From: JBCBSP01 sp039819095
GTDB lineage: Bacteria; Pseudomonadota; Alphaproteobacteria; Caulobacterales; Maricaulaceae
DNA: 64,000 nt
Reading direction: 5' to 3'
Assembly: GCA_039819095.1 (NCBI GenBank)
Contig: JBCBSP010000006.1
Coordinates: 1 to 64,000 of the forward strand
The stretch's first letter is position 1, and each line of letters begins with the position of its first letter. Shown piece by piece: positions 16,241-27,559 of this stretch. Both the position numbers and the translations under genes were made by a program. The notes beneath the pieces are model-generated. The model was not told the origin of the DNA. It worked only from the letters and a program-made list of their open reading frames with translations, and did no database searches.

Positions 16241-17215
16241 CTAACCATCACCGCCGGGCTGGGCGGCGCCGGAATCGGACGCTTCGCGATCGGTTCGCAG
16301 CCCTTGCGGCGCCTGGCCGGTCAGCCGGCGAACCGGGTATTCGCGCTCGATATCCTGCAACAAGCCTTCAATGCCCTGCATCGTCAGGAAGCGCAGAATG
16401 CTGGGCCGCATGTCCTCAAAGCTGGGTCGCGGTTGATCGCGGCGATCCTCGACGCGCAGCACATGCCAGCCGAACTCACTCTGAAACGGCGCGCTGACCT
16501 CGCCGACCGAGGTCGCAAAAGCGATCTGACCGAAGGCGGGCAATATACCCGCTTCGGTGAAATACCCCAGATCCCCGCCCTCAAGCCGGGTCGCCGGGTC
16601 GCGGCTGATCTGCAATGCGAGCTGGGCGAAGTCCGCGCCTTCGGCCACTAGCCGGGCGGCTTCTTCGGCCTCGCGCCGGGTGGCCACCAGTATGTGCCGG
16701 GCGCGCACCTCCTCCACCACCGGCGCCAGGCGCATCTGTTCGTCATAGACGATGCGCGCGGCTTCATCGGTGACGGCTTCGGCCACGGCCGTCTCCACCA
16801 GGATATTGCCGAGCAGGCGCTCTTCAGCGATCGCGAGACGCCGGCGCGCTTCTGCGTCCTGATGCAGGCTTCGACGGCGAGCCTCCAGAGCCAGCAAACG
16901 CTGCTCGATCAGCACGTCCAGCGCTTCTTCAAAAAGCGGGTCGCCCGGCTGCAGCGCCTGGGCATCCCCACCCGCCGCAGCGGCCTCGCGGCGCACCTGC
17001 GTCAGGTAGATGGGCGTCCAGCCGATCTCGGCGACCACGCTATCGGTTTCGCTGAGCGGTTCCAGCTGGGCGAAGCCGGCTTCAGCGCCGGGGGCTTCGC
17101 CTGCAGCCGGTTCAGACTCGCCCGGTCGCCCGCACCCGGCAAGCACGCAGGCCAGCATCGCCGCACCCAGGAAGCGCGCCAGCGGCGCCTGCTGTATTTG
17201 AGCCTTGATTGACAC
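16241..17215 (-). CDS. parvulin-type peptidyl-prolyl isomerase lipoprotein
   Basis: A 324-residue envelope chaperone. The N-terminus ends in the lipobox VLAGC (Cys28). A SurA/PrsA-like helical region spans about 60-165. One parvulin domain follows at about 170-258 (RARHILVATRREAEEAARLV, GGDLGYFTEAGILPAFGQ, FQSEFGWHVLRVEDRR). It should isomerise X-Pro bonds and assist folding of outer-membrane or secreted proteins. The start is GTG 17215 with a GGAGGG site nine bases upstream. It is divergent from secA across 122 bases, which links it to protein export by position. Confidence 0.93.
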   Translation of the reverse strand: MSIKAQIQQAPLARFLGAAMLACVLAGCGRPGESEPAAGEAPGAEAGFAQLEPLSETDSVVAEIGWTPIYLTQVRREAAAAGGDAQALQPGDPLFEEALDVLIEQRLLALEARRRSLHQDAEARRRLAIAEERLLGNILVETAVAEAVTDEAARIVYDEQMRLAPVVEEVRARHILVATRREAEEAARLVAEGADFAQLALQISRDPATRLEGGDLGYFTEAGILPAFGQIAFATSVGEVSAPFQSEFGWHVLRVEDRRDQPRPSFEDMRPSILRFLTMQGIEGLLQDIEREYPVRRLTGQAPQGLRTDREASDSGAAQPGGDG

Positions 17216-17337
17216 GGTTTCGCGCCCTCCTTAAGTGACCCGACAACCCTTTCCGACACGGTGCGCCGCGTTTTGGGGCCATTCACGGTTTCCGACCGCG
17301 TCCGGCCCGCCTCGCCCGCCGACAAGGCAGATACGTC

Positions 17338-20100
<2,763 letters not shown>

Positions 20101-20107
20101 GGCGCAC

Positions 20108-20599
20108 ATGGCGGGCGCCAGCCGCGCATCAACACGCCTTTCGCGCATCGCCGAGAACGAGATCGGCGCTCTGGAACAGATGATCCTGCGTTCAAAAGCC
20201 CATTGGGGCTATGACGCACAGATGATGGCGATCATGGCGCGCGTGCTGCGCCTTGATCGAGCCGCGATCCGATCCGGTCGGGCGATCGCCGCCTGGATGG
20301 GCGAGCAAGCGGTCGGCGTCGCCCAGATCAGCGAACCCTATCGTGATGAACGCGGCGCGGCTGTGGAGCTGGAGCTGCTCTTCATCGACCCGGTCGCCAT
20401 CGGCAGCGGGCTTGGCCGCAGGCTCTACACCTGGGCGCTGGACCAGGTGCACACGAGTGACGCGGCCCGACTGGGCATCCTCTCAGACCCGTTTGCTCGC
20501 CCCTTTTACGCGGCGATGGGCGCGGTCTTCATCGAGGACAGACCGTCCGATGCAGTCCCGGGCCGGACCCTGCCCTGGATGGAACATAGGCTCGGCTAG
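20108..20599 (+). CDS. GNAT family N-acetyltransferase
   Basis: A 163-residue GNAT acetyltransferase. The acetyl-CoA-binding motif A is LFIDPVAIGSGLGRRLYTWA, and a later strand reads FARPFYAAMGAVF. The N-terminal LEQMILRSKAHWGYD resembles GNAT enzymes of alphaproteobacteria with unknown targets. It starts seven bases after secA, so it likely rides on the secA transcript; no functional link to secretion is known. Confidence 0.85.
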   Translation: MAGASRASTRLSRIAENEIGALEQMILRSKAHWGYDAQMMAIMARVLRLDRAAIRSGRAIAAWMGEQAVGVAQISEPYRDERGAAVELELLFIDPVAIGSGLGRRLYTWALDQVHTSDAARLGILSDPFARPFYAAMGAVFIEDRPSDAVPGRTLPWMEHRLG

Positions 20600-20686
20600 A
20601 CCGGACTGCAGCTCGCGCACTTTGATTTACCGGAAATCCACGCCTCATCGTGAGACTGGTTTTTTTGACCATTGAGGCGATTGGAC

Positions 20687-21856
20687 ATGAAGATTGTTTG
20701 GGCGAATGCGATATGCGCAACAATTGTCGGCCTGGCTGGCGGGTTTGCCAGCTATGCCATGATCCGTGACCAGCTTCACACCGAAGCGCGTGCTCATGAG
20801 GAACATACGATCATGGATGCCGCGCATATCCATAATCGGATGTTCGAGGAGATTGCGAGCAATCACCAGTCGGCCGCCAATCAGTTCCGCCGGCAATACG
20901 CCGCGCTCGACGACGATACGGCCCGTGCAGTGTTCGAAACCAGCTTCCCGCGCCATGGCGACGGCACCCGGCGGAGTCGGCCCGATCTGTTTGACGGTAC
21001 CGGCGTCGATAACGGCGCGCATGTCTATGGCGTCGGCGCCTTTATCGGACGCGAAGCCGTCGGGCTGGCCGAACAGCGCGCGCTTGCGGCCGCTTACTGG
21101 GTCGTGAGCAGCGCCGGGCCCGCCCATCACGCCAGCTTTGACAATCTCTACTTCAACAATGACCGCGACACCCTGATCATTTATGCGCCGGACCGGGACG
21201 ACCAGCTGGGTTTCTACCGTGAAACCGCCCCGGCCGATTTTCAGTTCGCGGACCATGAATTCGTTTCTATCGTCACGATGGACGCCAACCCCTATGCGCG
21301 CACGGCCTGCACGCATCTGACCGACCTTCTCTACGTGGAACCGGGTTCAGCGCTGACGATCGGCTGCCATACGCCGGTGCGCGTGAACGGTCGCCAGCTC
21401 GGCGCCTTCGGGACGACGCTGGACGTGCGCGCCTATCTCGATGGAGTGCTTGGCGCCACCGCCGACGGGGCCACGACCTTTATAATCAATCGTGATGGCG
21501 GCCTTGTCGCCCACCCCGATCTCTGGCGTGAAACCCATGTGGACCGAGCGCGCGTCGACACGATCAGCGCCCGGTACGGCCTAACCGCGATTGCGCAGTC
21601 GATCGCCGATAACGGTCGCCAGGTCGGCCTGTTGCGCGCGGAAGCTGGCGCAGACATCGTCTCGTTCGCAAAGCTCTCAGGGCCGGACTGGATCGTGGTG
21701 AAGCGTACGCCTCAGCCGCTGACGCACCAGCGCGCAACCGGACTGGCGATCGGCGTGGGGCTGGTGCTCGCCTGCCTGGTCTTGATACAGCTGCAACTGA
21801 TCTCAACACGACCGGCTGCGGCTTCAGGCGCTAGTGCAGGCTGGGCGGGATCGTAG
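20687..21856 (+). CDS. dCache-like extracytoplasmic sensor without output domain
   Basis: A 389-residue protein. A transmembrane helix at residues 3-24 is followed by a periplasmic region of about 320 residues and a second helix at about 350-372, then only 17 residues of cytoplasmic tail. The periplasmic part looks like a double Cache sensor (YFNNDRDTLIIYAP, FGTTLDVRAYLDGVLG, FIINRDGGLVAHPDLW). Such domains normally feed a HAMP, kinase, methyl-accepting or GGDEF part, which is absent. The coding region stops at a TAG that is itself the first three bases of a palindromic repeat. TTG 20672 could start earlier, but ATG 20687 has GAGG at nine bases. A truncated receptor is the simplest reading. 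Confidence 0.7.
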   Translation: MKIVWANAICATIVGLAGGFASYAMIRDQLHTEARAHEEHTIMDAAHIHNRMFEEIASNHQSAANQFRRQYAALDDDTARAVFETSFPRHGDGTRRSRPDLFDGTGVDNGAHVYGVGAFIGREAVGLAEQRALAAAYWVVSSAGPAHHASFDNLYFNNDRDTLIIYAPDRDDQLGFYRETAPADFQFADHEFVSIVTMDANPYARTACTHLTDLLYVEPGSALTIGCHTPVRVNGRQLGAFGTTLDVRAYLDGVLGATADGATTFIINRDGGLVAHPDLWRETHVDRARVDTISARYGLTAIAQSIADNGRQVGLLRAEAGADIVSFAKLSGPDWIVVKRTPQPLTHQRATGLAIGVGLVLACLVLIQLQLISTRPAAASGASAGWAGS

Positions 21857-21957
21857 AGCGTTTGCTGTCAGTTCCGACGATCCGGGACGCTCCAAATCTC
21901 TGACCAATCGCTTTTTCAAACAGCAGAGCCGGTTCCCACTTCCGCTGAAAAGCTCTA
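21854..21957. repeat. dispersed alphaproteobacterial palindromic repeat (RIME-like)
   Basis: A stretch of about 104 bases bounded by TAGAGC (21854-21859) and its inverted partner GCTCTA (21952-21957). On the minus strand it reads AGAGCTTTTCAGCGGAAGTG then GGAACCGGCTCTG, the kind of sequence seen in dispersed intergenic repeats of Rhizobiales and relatives. A second inner inverted pair AGCGT/ACGCT (21857-21861 and 21887-21891) forms a sub-hairpin. The family name is from memory. The left end contains the sensor's stop codon, and the right end lies six bases before the end of accA. Confidence 0.6.
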
Positions 21958-21963
21958 GTTGGA

Positions 21964-22944
21964 TCAGCCTTCGCCGAGTGTGCGCCCGATTGCGAAGAAA
22001 CGGTCGCGGCGGCGCTTGCGAAGTTCCGCAGCATCAAGCCCGTCAAAGCCCTCAAGAGCTTTTTCCACCGCCTGTCCGACCGCATCGATGGCCGCGTCAC
22101 GGTCGCGATGCGCGCCACCGACCGGCTCGGCGATGATGTCGTCGATGATCTTCAGCCCGATCAGATCCTGAGCCGTGATCTTCATCGCGTTCGCCGCATC
22201 CTTGGCCCGGGCGTTGTCGCGCCACAGGATGGACGCGCAGCCTTCCGGCGAGATCACCGAATAGATGGAGTGCTCCAGCATCAGAACGCTATTGGCCGAA
22301 GCCAGCGCCACGGCGCCGCCGGACCCGCCCTCACCGGTGATAACCGAGACGATGGGAACGCCCAGCGTTAGACAGCGTTCGGTGGAGCGGGCGATGGCTT
22401 CAGCCTGGCCGCGCTCTTCCGCGCCAATGCCGGGATAGGCGCCGGCCGTGTCCACCAGCGTGATGACGGGCAGGTCGAAACGCTCGGCCAGATCCATCAG
22501 GCGGACCGCCTTGCGATAGCCTTCCGGGCGGGCCATGCCGAAATTGTGGGTCAGGCGGGACTGGGTGTCGGCGCCCTTTTCATGTCCCATAATGACAGCC
22601 GGGCGACCGCGGAAACGGCCCAAACCGCCAATGATCGCGCGATCCTCGCCATAGCGACGATCGCCGGCGAGTTCTTCGAACTCGCTGACCAGCCGCGCAA
22701 TGTAGTCGCGCAGATGCGGACGCTCAGGATGACGGGCGACAAGCGTTTTCTGCCACGGGTCGAGCTTGGCGTAGAGCGCCTTGAGCTGCTCAGCGGATTT
22801 CTGCTGAAGCTTGGCGATATCGTCAGCTGCGCCGGCGGCGTCATCGCCATTGCGCGCAACGATAGCCTCCAGCTCCTCGATCCTGGCGTTCAGCTCAGCG
22901 ATCGGGCGCTCGAAATCAAGATAGGTGCGAGTCGGATCGGACAT
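21964..22944 (-). CDS. accA: acetyl-CoA carboxylase carboxyltransferase subunit alpha
   Basis: A 326-residue AccA that with AccD forms the carboxyltransferase half of acetyl-CoA carboxylase, the first step of fatty acid synthesis. Visible features are YLDFERPIAELNARIEEL at the N-terminus, GMARPEGYRKAVRLMDLA, LVDTAGAYPGIGAEERGQAE and GEGGSGGAVALASANSVLML, which form the crotonase-like acyl-CoA site. Length is standard. It lies 126 bases downstream of xerD on the same strand, a neighbourhood common in alphaproteobacteria, so readthrough from xerD is possible. Confidence 0.98.
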   Translation of the reverse strand: MSDPTRTYLDFERPIAELNARIEELEAIVARNGDDAAGAADDIAKLQQKSAEQLKALYAKLDPWQKTLVARHPERPHLRDYIARLVSEFEELAGDRRYGEDRAIIGGLGRFRGRPAVIMGHEKGADTQSRLTHNFGMARPEGYRKAVRLMDLAERFDLPVITLVDTAGAYPGIGAEERGQAEAIARSTERCLTLGVPIVSVITGEGGSGGAVALASANSVLMLEHSIYSVISPEGCASILWRDNARAKDAANAMKITAQDLIGLKIIDDIIAEPVGGAHRDRDAAIDAVGQAVEKALEGFDGLDAAELRKRRRDRFFAIGRTLGEG

Positions 22945-23070
22945 TCACGGCCTTCAGCGACAGGGCCTGCGCCGGAGGTCCGGCGAGCAGGCTGATCAAC
23001 GGGCGGGGCTTACAGGATGGGGCGCCGCGTGGCCAGCCCTGCAAGCATCGGGCCCGGCGGCGGCTCTCGA

Positions 23071-23991
23071 TCAATCCCCTTTCCTCGCCAGGGGATGAGC
23101 GCTCTGCACCAGGGTCTTCAACCGCTCCTCGAGGACATGGGTGTAGATCTCCGTGGTGGAGACATCGGCGTGACCGAGCAGCATCTGCACGCTGCGCAGG
23201 TCCGCGCCATTGGCCAGGAGATGCGTGGCGAAAGCATGACGCAGCACGTGCGGGCTGATCCGGGCCCGGTCCAACCCCGCTTCAAGCGCGATCTCGCCGA
23301 GCAGCTGGGCGAAACGTTCGCGTGTGAGATGGCCGGACGCGGCGCTGCGCGATGGGAAAAGAAAACGCTCAGCGCGCTTGCGCGAGGGTCGATCCACAGG
23401 CGGCAGGTCAGCCTCACGGACCACCTTATAGGCTTCAACCGCATCGAGCGCGGAATCGGTCAGCGGCGCGATGCGTTCACGCCCGCCCTTGCCGCGAACC
23501 AGAATGCACCGCTCCGCGCTGGCGAAGGCGGCAAGCGGCAGCCCCACCAGTTCGGAGACCCGCAAACCCGCCGCATAGAGCAGCTCCAGAAGGGCGCGTG
23601 CGCGGGCGCCTTTCGGCCCTGTCATGCGCTCAGCGGCTTCAAACAGGGCATCGACTTCAGCCTCGCTCAGCACCTTGGGTAGGGTGCGCGCCTTCTTCGG
23701 CCCTTTCAGCGGCGCAGCCGGATCGTCGGCGCGCAGGCCCTCCTTCAGAAGAAACCGATAAAAGCGGCGAACCGCAGCGAGCCGTCGCGCGGCGGTGGAG
23801 GGGGCCAGACCGTCGCGGGCGATACCGGAGAATACGCCTTCCAGCTCTGCAGTGGAGGCGTCTTCCAACCGGCTGTTCAGGCGCGCGGAGACATCCTCAA
23901 GATCGCGTCGATAGGCGTCCAGCGTGTTAACCGCCGCGCCGCGCTCTGCGGCCATCATGTCCAGAAACAGCGCGATGCGCCCCTGGCTCAA
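23071..23991 (-). CDS. xerD: tyrosine recombinase XerD
   Basis: A 306-residue tyrosine recombinase. An N-terminal SAM-like core-binding domain (about 1-90) precedes a catalytic domain with all key residues: Arg144 (AAGLRVSELVGL), Lys168 (VRGKGGRERI), His248 and Arg251 (HVLRHAFATHLL), His274 (LLGHADVSTTEIYTHV) and Tyr283. It resolves chromosome dimers at dif with XerC. The start is TTG 23991, which overlaps the TGA of the upstream gene in TTGA and has a GGAG site at eight bases, so it is translationally coupled. The chromosomal, non-island context supports XerD rather than a phage integrase. Confidence 0.95.
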   Translation of the reverse strand: MSQGRIALFLDMMAAERGAAVNTLDAYRRDLEDVSARLNSRLEDASTAELEGVFSGIARDGLAPSTAARRLAAVRRFYRFLLKEGLRADDPAAPLKGPKKARTLPKVLSEAEVDALFEAAERMTGPKGARARALLELLYAAGLRVSELVGLPLAAFASAERCILVRGKGGRERIAPLTDSALDAVEAYKVVREADLPPVDRPSRKRAERFLFPSRSAASGHLTRERFAQLLGEIALEAGLDRARISPHVLRHAFATHLLANGADLRSVQMLLGHADVSTTEIYTHVLEERLKTLVQSAHPLARKGD

Positions 23992-25619
23992 GACCGATGC
24001 TCCGAAATCATCTCAACGATCACGCGGCGCGCTTCAGACTCCAGACCGGCCTCGGCCAGAATGCGCGTCGCCAGATAGGCGCCCGACATCGTGACCGAAT
24101 CGGCTTCCAGAATGGCGGCCGCATGCAGCATCGCCTCGCCGCGCGCCCGGGCGCGCGCCGCCAGAAGCCCGCCCACAGGATTGGCGCCGGAGATAAGCGG
24201 CTCGCTCATCATACGCGCGGTCACTTGGGCGGGTGGGCTTTGTCCGAGCGCGGTCAACGCCGCAATCTCGCGCAGCCTTTGCGCGTCTTCAGTCTCCGCA
24301 CGCGCCGCCAGCAAGGCGCCGAAATCGGATCGCCGAAGCCCGTTTTCTGCAATCGCGATCGCGAAGTCGAGCCGGACGAGAACCTCAGGCGAGGCCGATT
24401 CAAACGGCGCTTGCGGCTCGACGACGGGCCGTGAAGGCATCGGGCGAAGCTGACCGGCGCCCTCTTGAGAGATAAGACCCCCGATATCGGCCGCGCTGGT
24501 GCGCGGAGCCGGGGGCGGACCCTGCTCCAATGCGCGCCGCCAGCGGCGCGCCGCGTTCGTGTCTCCTGCCAGCAGGGCGGCGAAGGCGAACGCCTCGCCG
24601 GAACTCAGCGTGGCGGCGGTGATGGGCAAGGTGGAGACTTCTTCGCCATAGGCGCGGGCGACTTCAACGAACCGTCCGGCTTCGGTTGCGCTGCTCAGTC
24701 GCTGAGCCAGCGCTTCAGCGGCGATGGCGCGATCCGCGTCCTGCTGGATCAGCGCGCCAAGCGCAGCTTCGCGCTCGGGGCCGCTGAGCGCTTCAATCGC
24801 CTCCAGTGCGCCGACCGGATCGGGCGGAAGACTGATCTGCGGACCTGTTCGGGACGCGGCCCGTCGCAGCCAGACCGGAGCGTCTTCAGCCACCGTGATG
24901 GAGGCCGCCGGCGCCGCAGATGCGGCAAGCGCCAGCTCAAGCCCGTTGGTGGGGACCGCATTGGCCGGAAGCTCGCCGTCCAGCACGTAAGCGTCCAGAA
25001 GCGCATCGAACACCGGAGCGTCCACACCTGAAGAACGGGCGAGTTCGGCGGTCAGCTCCGCGGCTGGAATGGCGCCGGAATAGGCCAGACACGCTGCACG
25101 CGCGCGCAGCCAGTAGGGCGAATCTCGCCCGTCCAGCAGTGCGTCCGCGGCGCGGCAGGCTGCTTCGCGATCACCGGACGCAAAAGCGGTCTCCACCAGA
25201 AGCCGCGACAGGGTGGCGGATTCGTTGATGCGCGGGGTGCGGTTGAGCAGGGCGTAGACCGGCCCCGCCCGGCCCGCAGCGAGCGCCCGATCGGCCCTCA
25301 GCGCGGCCAGCTCGAAATCATCACGCGCGCCGCGCGGCGGGGCGCCGGAGCTCATCAGCGCGCGTTCCGCCAGGCGGGCGGCCAGAGGCTGGGTCCAGCC
25401 CTCGCCAGAGCCGTCGGGCAGACGCTCGAATAAAGCCCTCAACCCCTCGGCTTCGCTGGCGTTCCAGGCCGCGTCAGAGAGCCCCCCGCCAACGCCGACC
25501 TGAAACGGATCCACCGCCCCCAGATCGCGCACCTGAATGCCCGAGCTTTGGGCGGTTGCAGCCGCGCCGGACAGAACCAGCGCGCTGAGGGCAAGCGCAA
25601 GCTTAGTCGGCCAGTGCAT
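23988..25619 (-). CDS. exported alpha-helical repeat protein of unknown function
   Basis: A 543-residue protein with a signal peptide (MHWPTKLALALSALVLSGAA, cleavage likely after ATAQ at about 24). The rest is Ala-, Glu- and Leu-rich and predicted helical by eye. It has TPR-like or Sel1-like pairs such as LLVETAFASGDREAACRAAD and a Pro-rich linker near residue 370-410 (EQGPPPAPRTS, RPMPSRPVVEPQAP). No catalytic motif is seen. It overlaps the small upstream membrane-protein gene by 17 bases and the downstream xerD by four bases, so the three form a tight operon. A protein at this place before xerD occurs in other alphaproteobacteria, but its role is not known to me. Confidence 0.85.
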   Translation of the reverse strand: MHWPTKLALALSALVLSGAAATAQSSGIQVRDLGAVDPFQVGVGGGLSDAAWNASEAEGLRALFERLPDGSGEGWTQPLAARLAERALMSSGAPPRGARDDFELAALRADRALAAGRAGPVYALLNRTPRINESATLSRLLVETAFASGDREAACRAADALLDGRDSPYWLRARAACLAYSGAIPAAELTAELARSSGVDAPVFDALLDAYVLDGELPANAVPTNGLELALAASAAPAASITVAEDAPVWLRRAASRTGPQISLPPDPVGALEAIEALSGPEREAALGALIQQDADRAIAAEALAQRLSSATEAGRFVEVARAYGEEVSTLPITAATLSSGEAFAFAALLAGDTNAARRWRRALEQGPPPAPRTSAADIGGLISQEGAGQLRPMPSRPVVEPQAPFESASPEVLVRLDFAIAIAENGLRRSDFGALLAARAETEDAQRLREIAALTALGQSPPAQVTARMMSEPLISGANPVGGLLAARARARGEAMLHAAAILEADSVTMSGAYLATRILAEAGLESEARRVIVEMISEHRS

Positions 25620-25743
25620 CGGTCACCTCAACACGGATTTCCGAAGGCTCCGGCGTCATGGCGTCAGCCATGATGAGCAGGCTTAGAAACCCGCCCCCAA
25701 TAAGCGCGATCGCCACCGCAATCCCAATCAGAGTTCCTCGCAT
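25603..25743 (-). CDS. 46-residue single-pass membrane protein
   Basis: A short gene. The ATG at 25741-25743 is preceded by AAGGGG at six bases. The product starts MRGTLIGIAVAIALIGGGF and continues LSLLIMADAMTPEPSEIR to a short acidic tail ending ALAD. Residues 4-25 form one transmembrane helix. The last 17 bases overlap, in another frame, the start of the 543-residue exported protein, implying coupled translation. Good ribosome site, membrane helix and overlap make it a believable gene. Function unknown; a membrane anchor or partner of the exported helical protein is possible. Confidence 0.65.
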   Translation of the reverse strand: MRGTLIGIAVAIALIGGGFLSLLIMADAMTPEPSEIRVEVTDALAD

Positions 25744-25895
25744 GGCCGGCCCCTTGAAACCTCAATCTGCTTGTCCGGCACTCTAAGCGCTTGATTGGGG
25801 CGATTTCCAGACGGCGACGCTGTCACACGCGCAGACCGCGCCTGAGGCCTGGCGTGATGATTGTTCCTGCCGGGAAGATTGGTATACCCAGAGAC

Positions 25896-26453
25896 ATGCC
25901 CGCATCGGACCCGCTCTCCCGCCTTGATCGCTCCATCGTGCTTGTCGGCCTTATGGGCGCCGGCAAGACCACGATCGGACGACGCCTGGCGCGAAGACTC
26001 GACCTGCCTTTCTTTGACGCCGACGAGGAAATCGAAGCCGCCGCCGGTCGGACGGTCTCGGAGATTTTCTCCGATTTCGGCGAAGCCGCCTTCCGCGACG
26101 GCGAACGCAAGGTCATCGCCCGCCTGCTCAGCGAAGGCCCTCGCAAGGTGCTCGCACTCGGCGGCGGCGCCTTCATGAGTGAGGAGACACGCGCCCTGGT
26201 CAAAGGCCAGGCGCTCTCCATCTGGCTGCGCGCCGAGCTTGAAACGCTGATGGACCGGGTGTCCCGGCGCAATACGCGCCCGCTTCTGAAAACCGAAGAC
26301 CCGCGCGCGGTCATGGCCGACCTGATGGCGCGACGAGCGCCCGTTTACGGCGAGGCCGACCTGATCGTGGATGTGGACGGAGCAACCCACGAGACCACCG
26401 CCGCACGCCTGCTGGACGCGCTGCGCGAACATGCCGAAGGCGTGGCGCCGTGA
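25896..26453 (+). CDS. aroK: shikimate kinase
   Basis: A 185-residue kinase making shikimate-3-phosphate in the chorismate pathway. The P-loop is VGLMGAGKTTIGRRLA (about 16-31), then DADEEIEAAAGRTVSEIF (shikimate-binding DADxxIE), FRDGERKVI and LALGGGAFM. The lid region is RNTRPLLKTEDPR. The reading frame is open upstream to 25791, but ATG 25896 gives the usual N-terminus. The stop overlaps the aroB GTG by four bases, so the two are translationally coupled, as is common in alphaproteobacteria. It is divergent from the 46-residue membrane protein gene. Confidence 0.97.
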   Translation: MPASDPLSRLDRSIVLVGLMGAGKTTIGRRLARRLDLPFFDADEEIEAAAGRTVSEIFSDFGEAAFRDGERKVIARLLSEGPRKVLALGGGAFMSEETRALVKGQALSIWLRAELETLMDRVSRRNTRPLLKTEDPRAVMADLMARRAPVYGEADLIVDVDGATHETTAARLLDALREHAEGVAP

Positions 26454-27559
26454 GCCAGGTTCTGACCGTTCCGGTGCAGCTGGGCGATCGTGGCTATGAC
26501 GTGCTGGTCGGCGACCAGGCGCTGGAGTACGGCGCGGCGAAGCTTGCGCGCCTGTGTCCGCGCGGCCGCGCCGTGATCATTGCCGATACTGCAGCGCTGA
26601 AGCATCACGAGACGCGCCTGAACGCGGCCCTGCAATCGGCCGGGCTCAGCCCCGACATCATTGAGCTGGAGGGCGGCGAGGCGGCCAAGAGCTGGGACGG
26701 GATCGAGGCGCTGTGCGACACGCTTCTGGACCTGAACCTTGAGCGCTCCGAGGCGGTGATCGCTTTTGGCGGCGGCACGATCGGCGATCTGGCGGGCTTC
26801 GCCGGCGCCATCGTGAAGCGGGGCGTCGGCTTTGCGCAGATCCCGACGACGCTGCTGGCGCAGGTGGATTCCTCGGTGGGCGGCAAGACCGGGATCAATA
26901 CCCGACACGGAAAGAATCTGATCGGCGCCTTCCACCAACCCGGCCTGGTGATCGCTGACACGGGCTTTCTGTCCACCCTGCCCGCCCGGGAAGTCCGGGC
27001 CGGCTATGCGGAGATCGTCAAAGCCGGGTTGATTGGCGACCCGGCTTTGTTTGAACGTCTGGAGACGTTGGGTCAGGCCGCGCTGAGCGGCGAAGCGCTG
27101 AGCAGAGCGATCGCGGATGCGGTGCGCTTCAAGGCGCGCATCGTGGCCGAGGACGAGCGCGAAGGCGGGGTGCGGGCCCTGCTTAATCTGGGGCACACTT
27201 TCGCGCACGCTTTCGAGGCGGAGGCCGAACCCGGAGCGCTGATCCACGGCGAGGCGGTTGCAGCGGGCGTCGCGCTGGCTTTCCGATACTCGGCCCGGCT
27301 CGGTGTTTGCGGCGCGGATAGTCCGGGTCGTGTCGAGGCGCATCTGCGCGCGGTCGGCCTGCCGGCGCGCATCGCCGACCTGCCAGGCGGCCCATACAGG
27401 GCCGACCGGCTGGTCGAGCGCATGGGCGAGGACAAGAAAAATCAGGCCGGGCAAATCACGCTGATCCTGGCGCGCGGCGCAGGCGAGGCCTACATCGCGA
27501 CCGGCGCAGACCGCGCGTCGCTGACGCGTTTTTTAAAGGACGAGATCAATGAGCGTTGA
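26450..27559 (+). CDS. aroB: 3-dehydroquinate synthase
   Basis: The 369-residue NAD-dependent enzyme converting DAHP to 3-dehydroquinate, the second step of the shikimate pathway. Visible features are the NAD-binding VIAFGGGTIGDLAGF (about 100-114), IPTTLLAQVDSSVGGKTGIN, GYAEIVKAGLI and LLNLGHTFAHAFEAE (metal-binding His), and HGEAVAAGVALAFRYSA. The start is GTG 26450 within the aroK stop. The 3-prime end overlaps the CNNM gene by 11 bases, extending the operon. Confidence 0.98.
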   Translation: MSQVLTVPVQLGDRGYDVLVGDQALEYGAAKLARLCPRGRAVIIADTAALKHHETRLNAALQSAGLSPDIIELEGGEAAKSWDGIEALCDTLLDLNLERSEAVIAFGGGTIGDLAGFAGAIVKRGVGFAQIPTTLLAQVDSSVGGKTGINTRHGKNLIGAFHQPGLVIADTGFLSTLPAREVRAGYAEIVKAGLIGDPALFERLETLGQAALSGEALSRAIADAVRFKARIVAEDEREGGVRALLNLGHTFAHAFEAEAEPGALIHGEAVAAGVALAFRYSARLGVCGADSPGRVEAHLRAVGLPARIADLPGGPYRADRLVERMGEDKKNQAGQITLILARGAGEAYIATGADRASLTRFLKDEINER

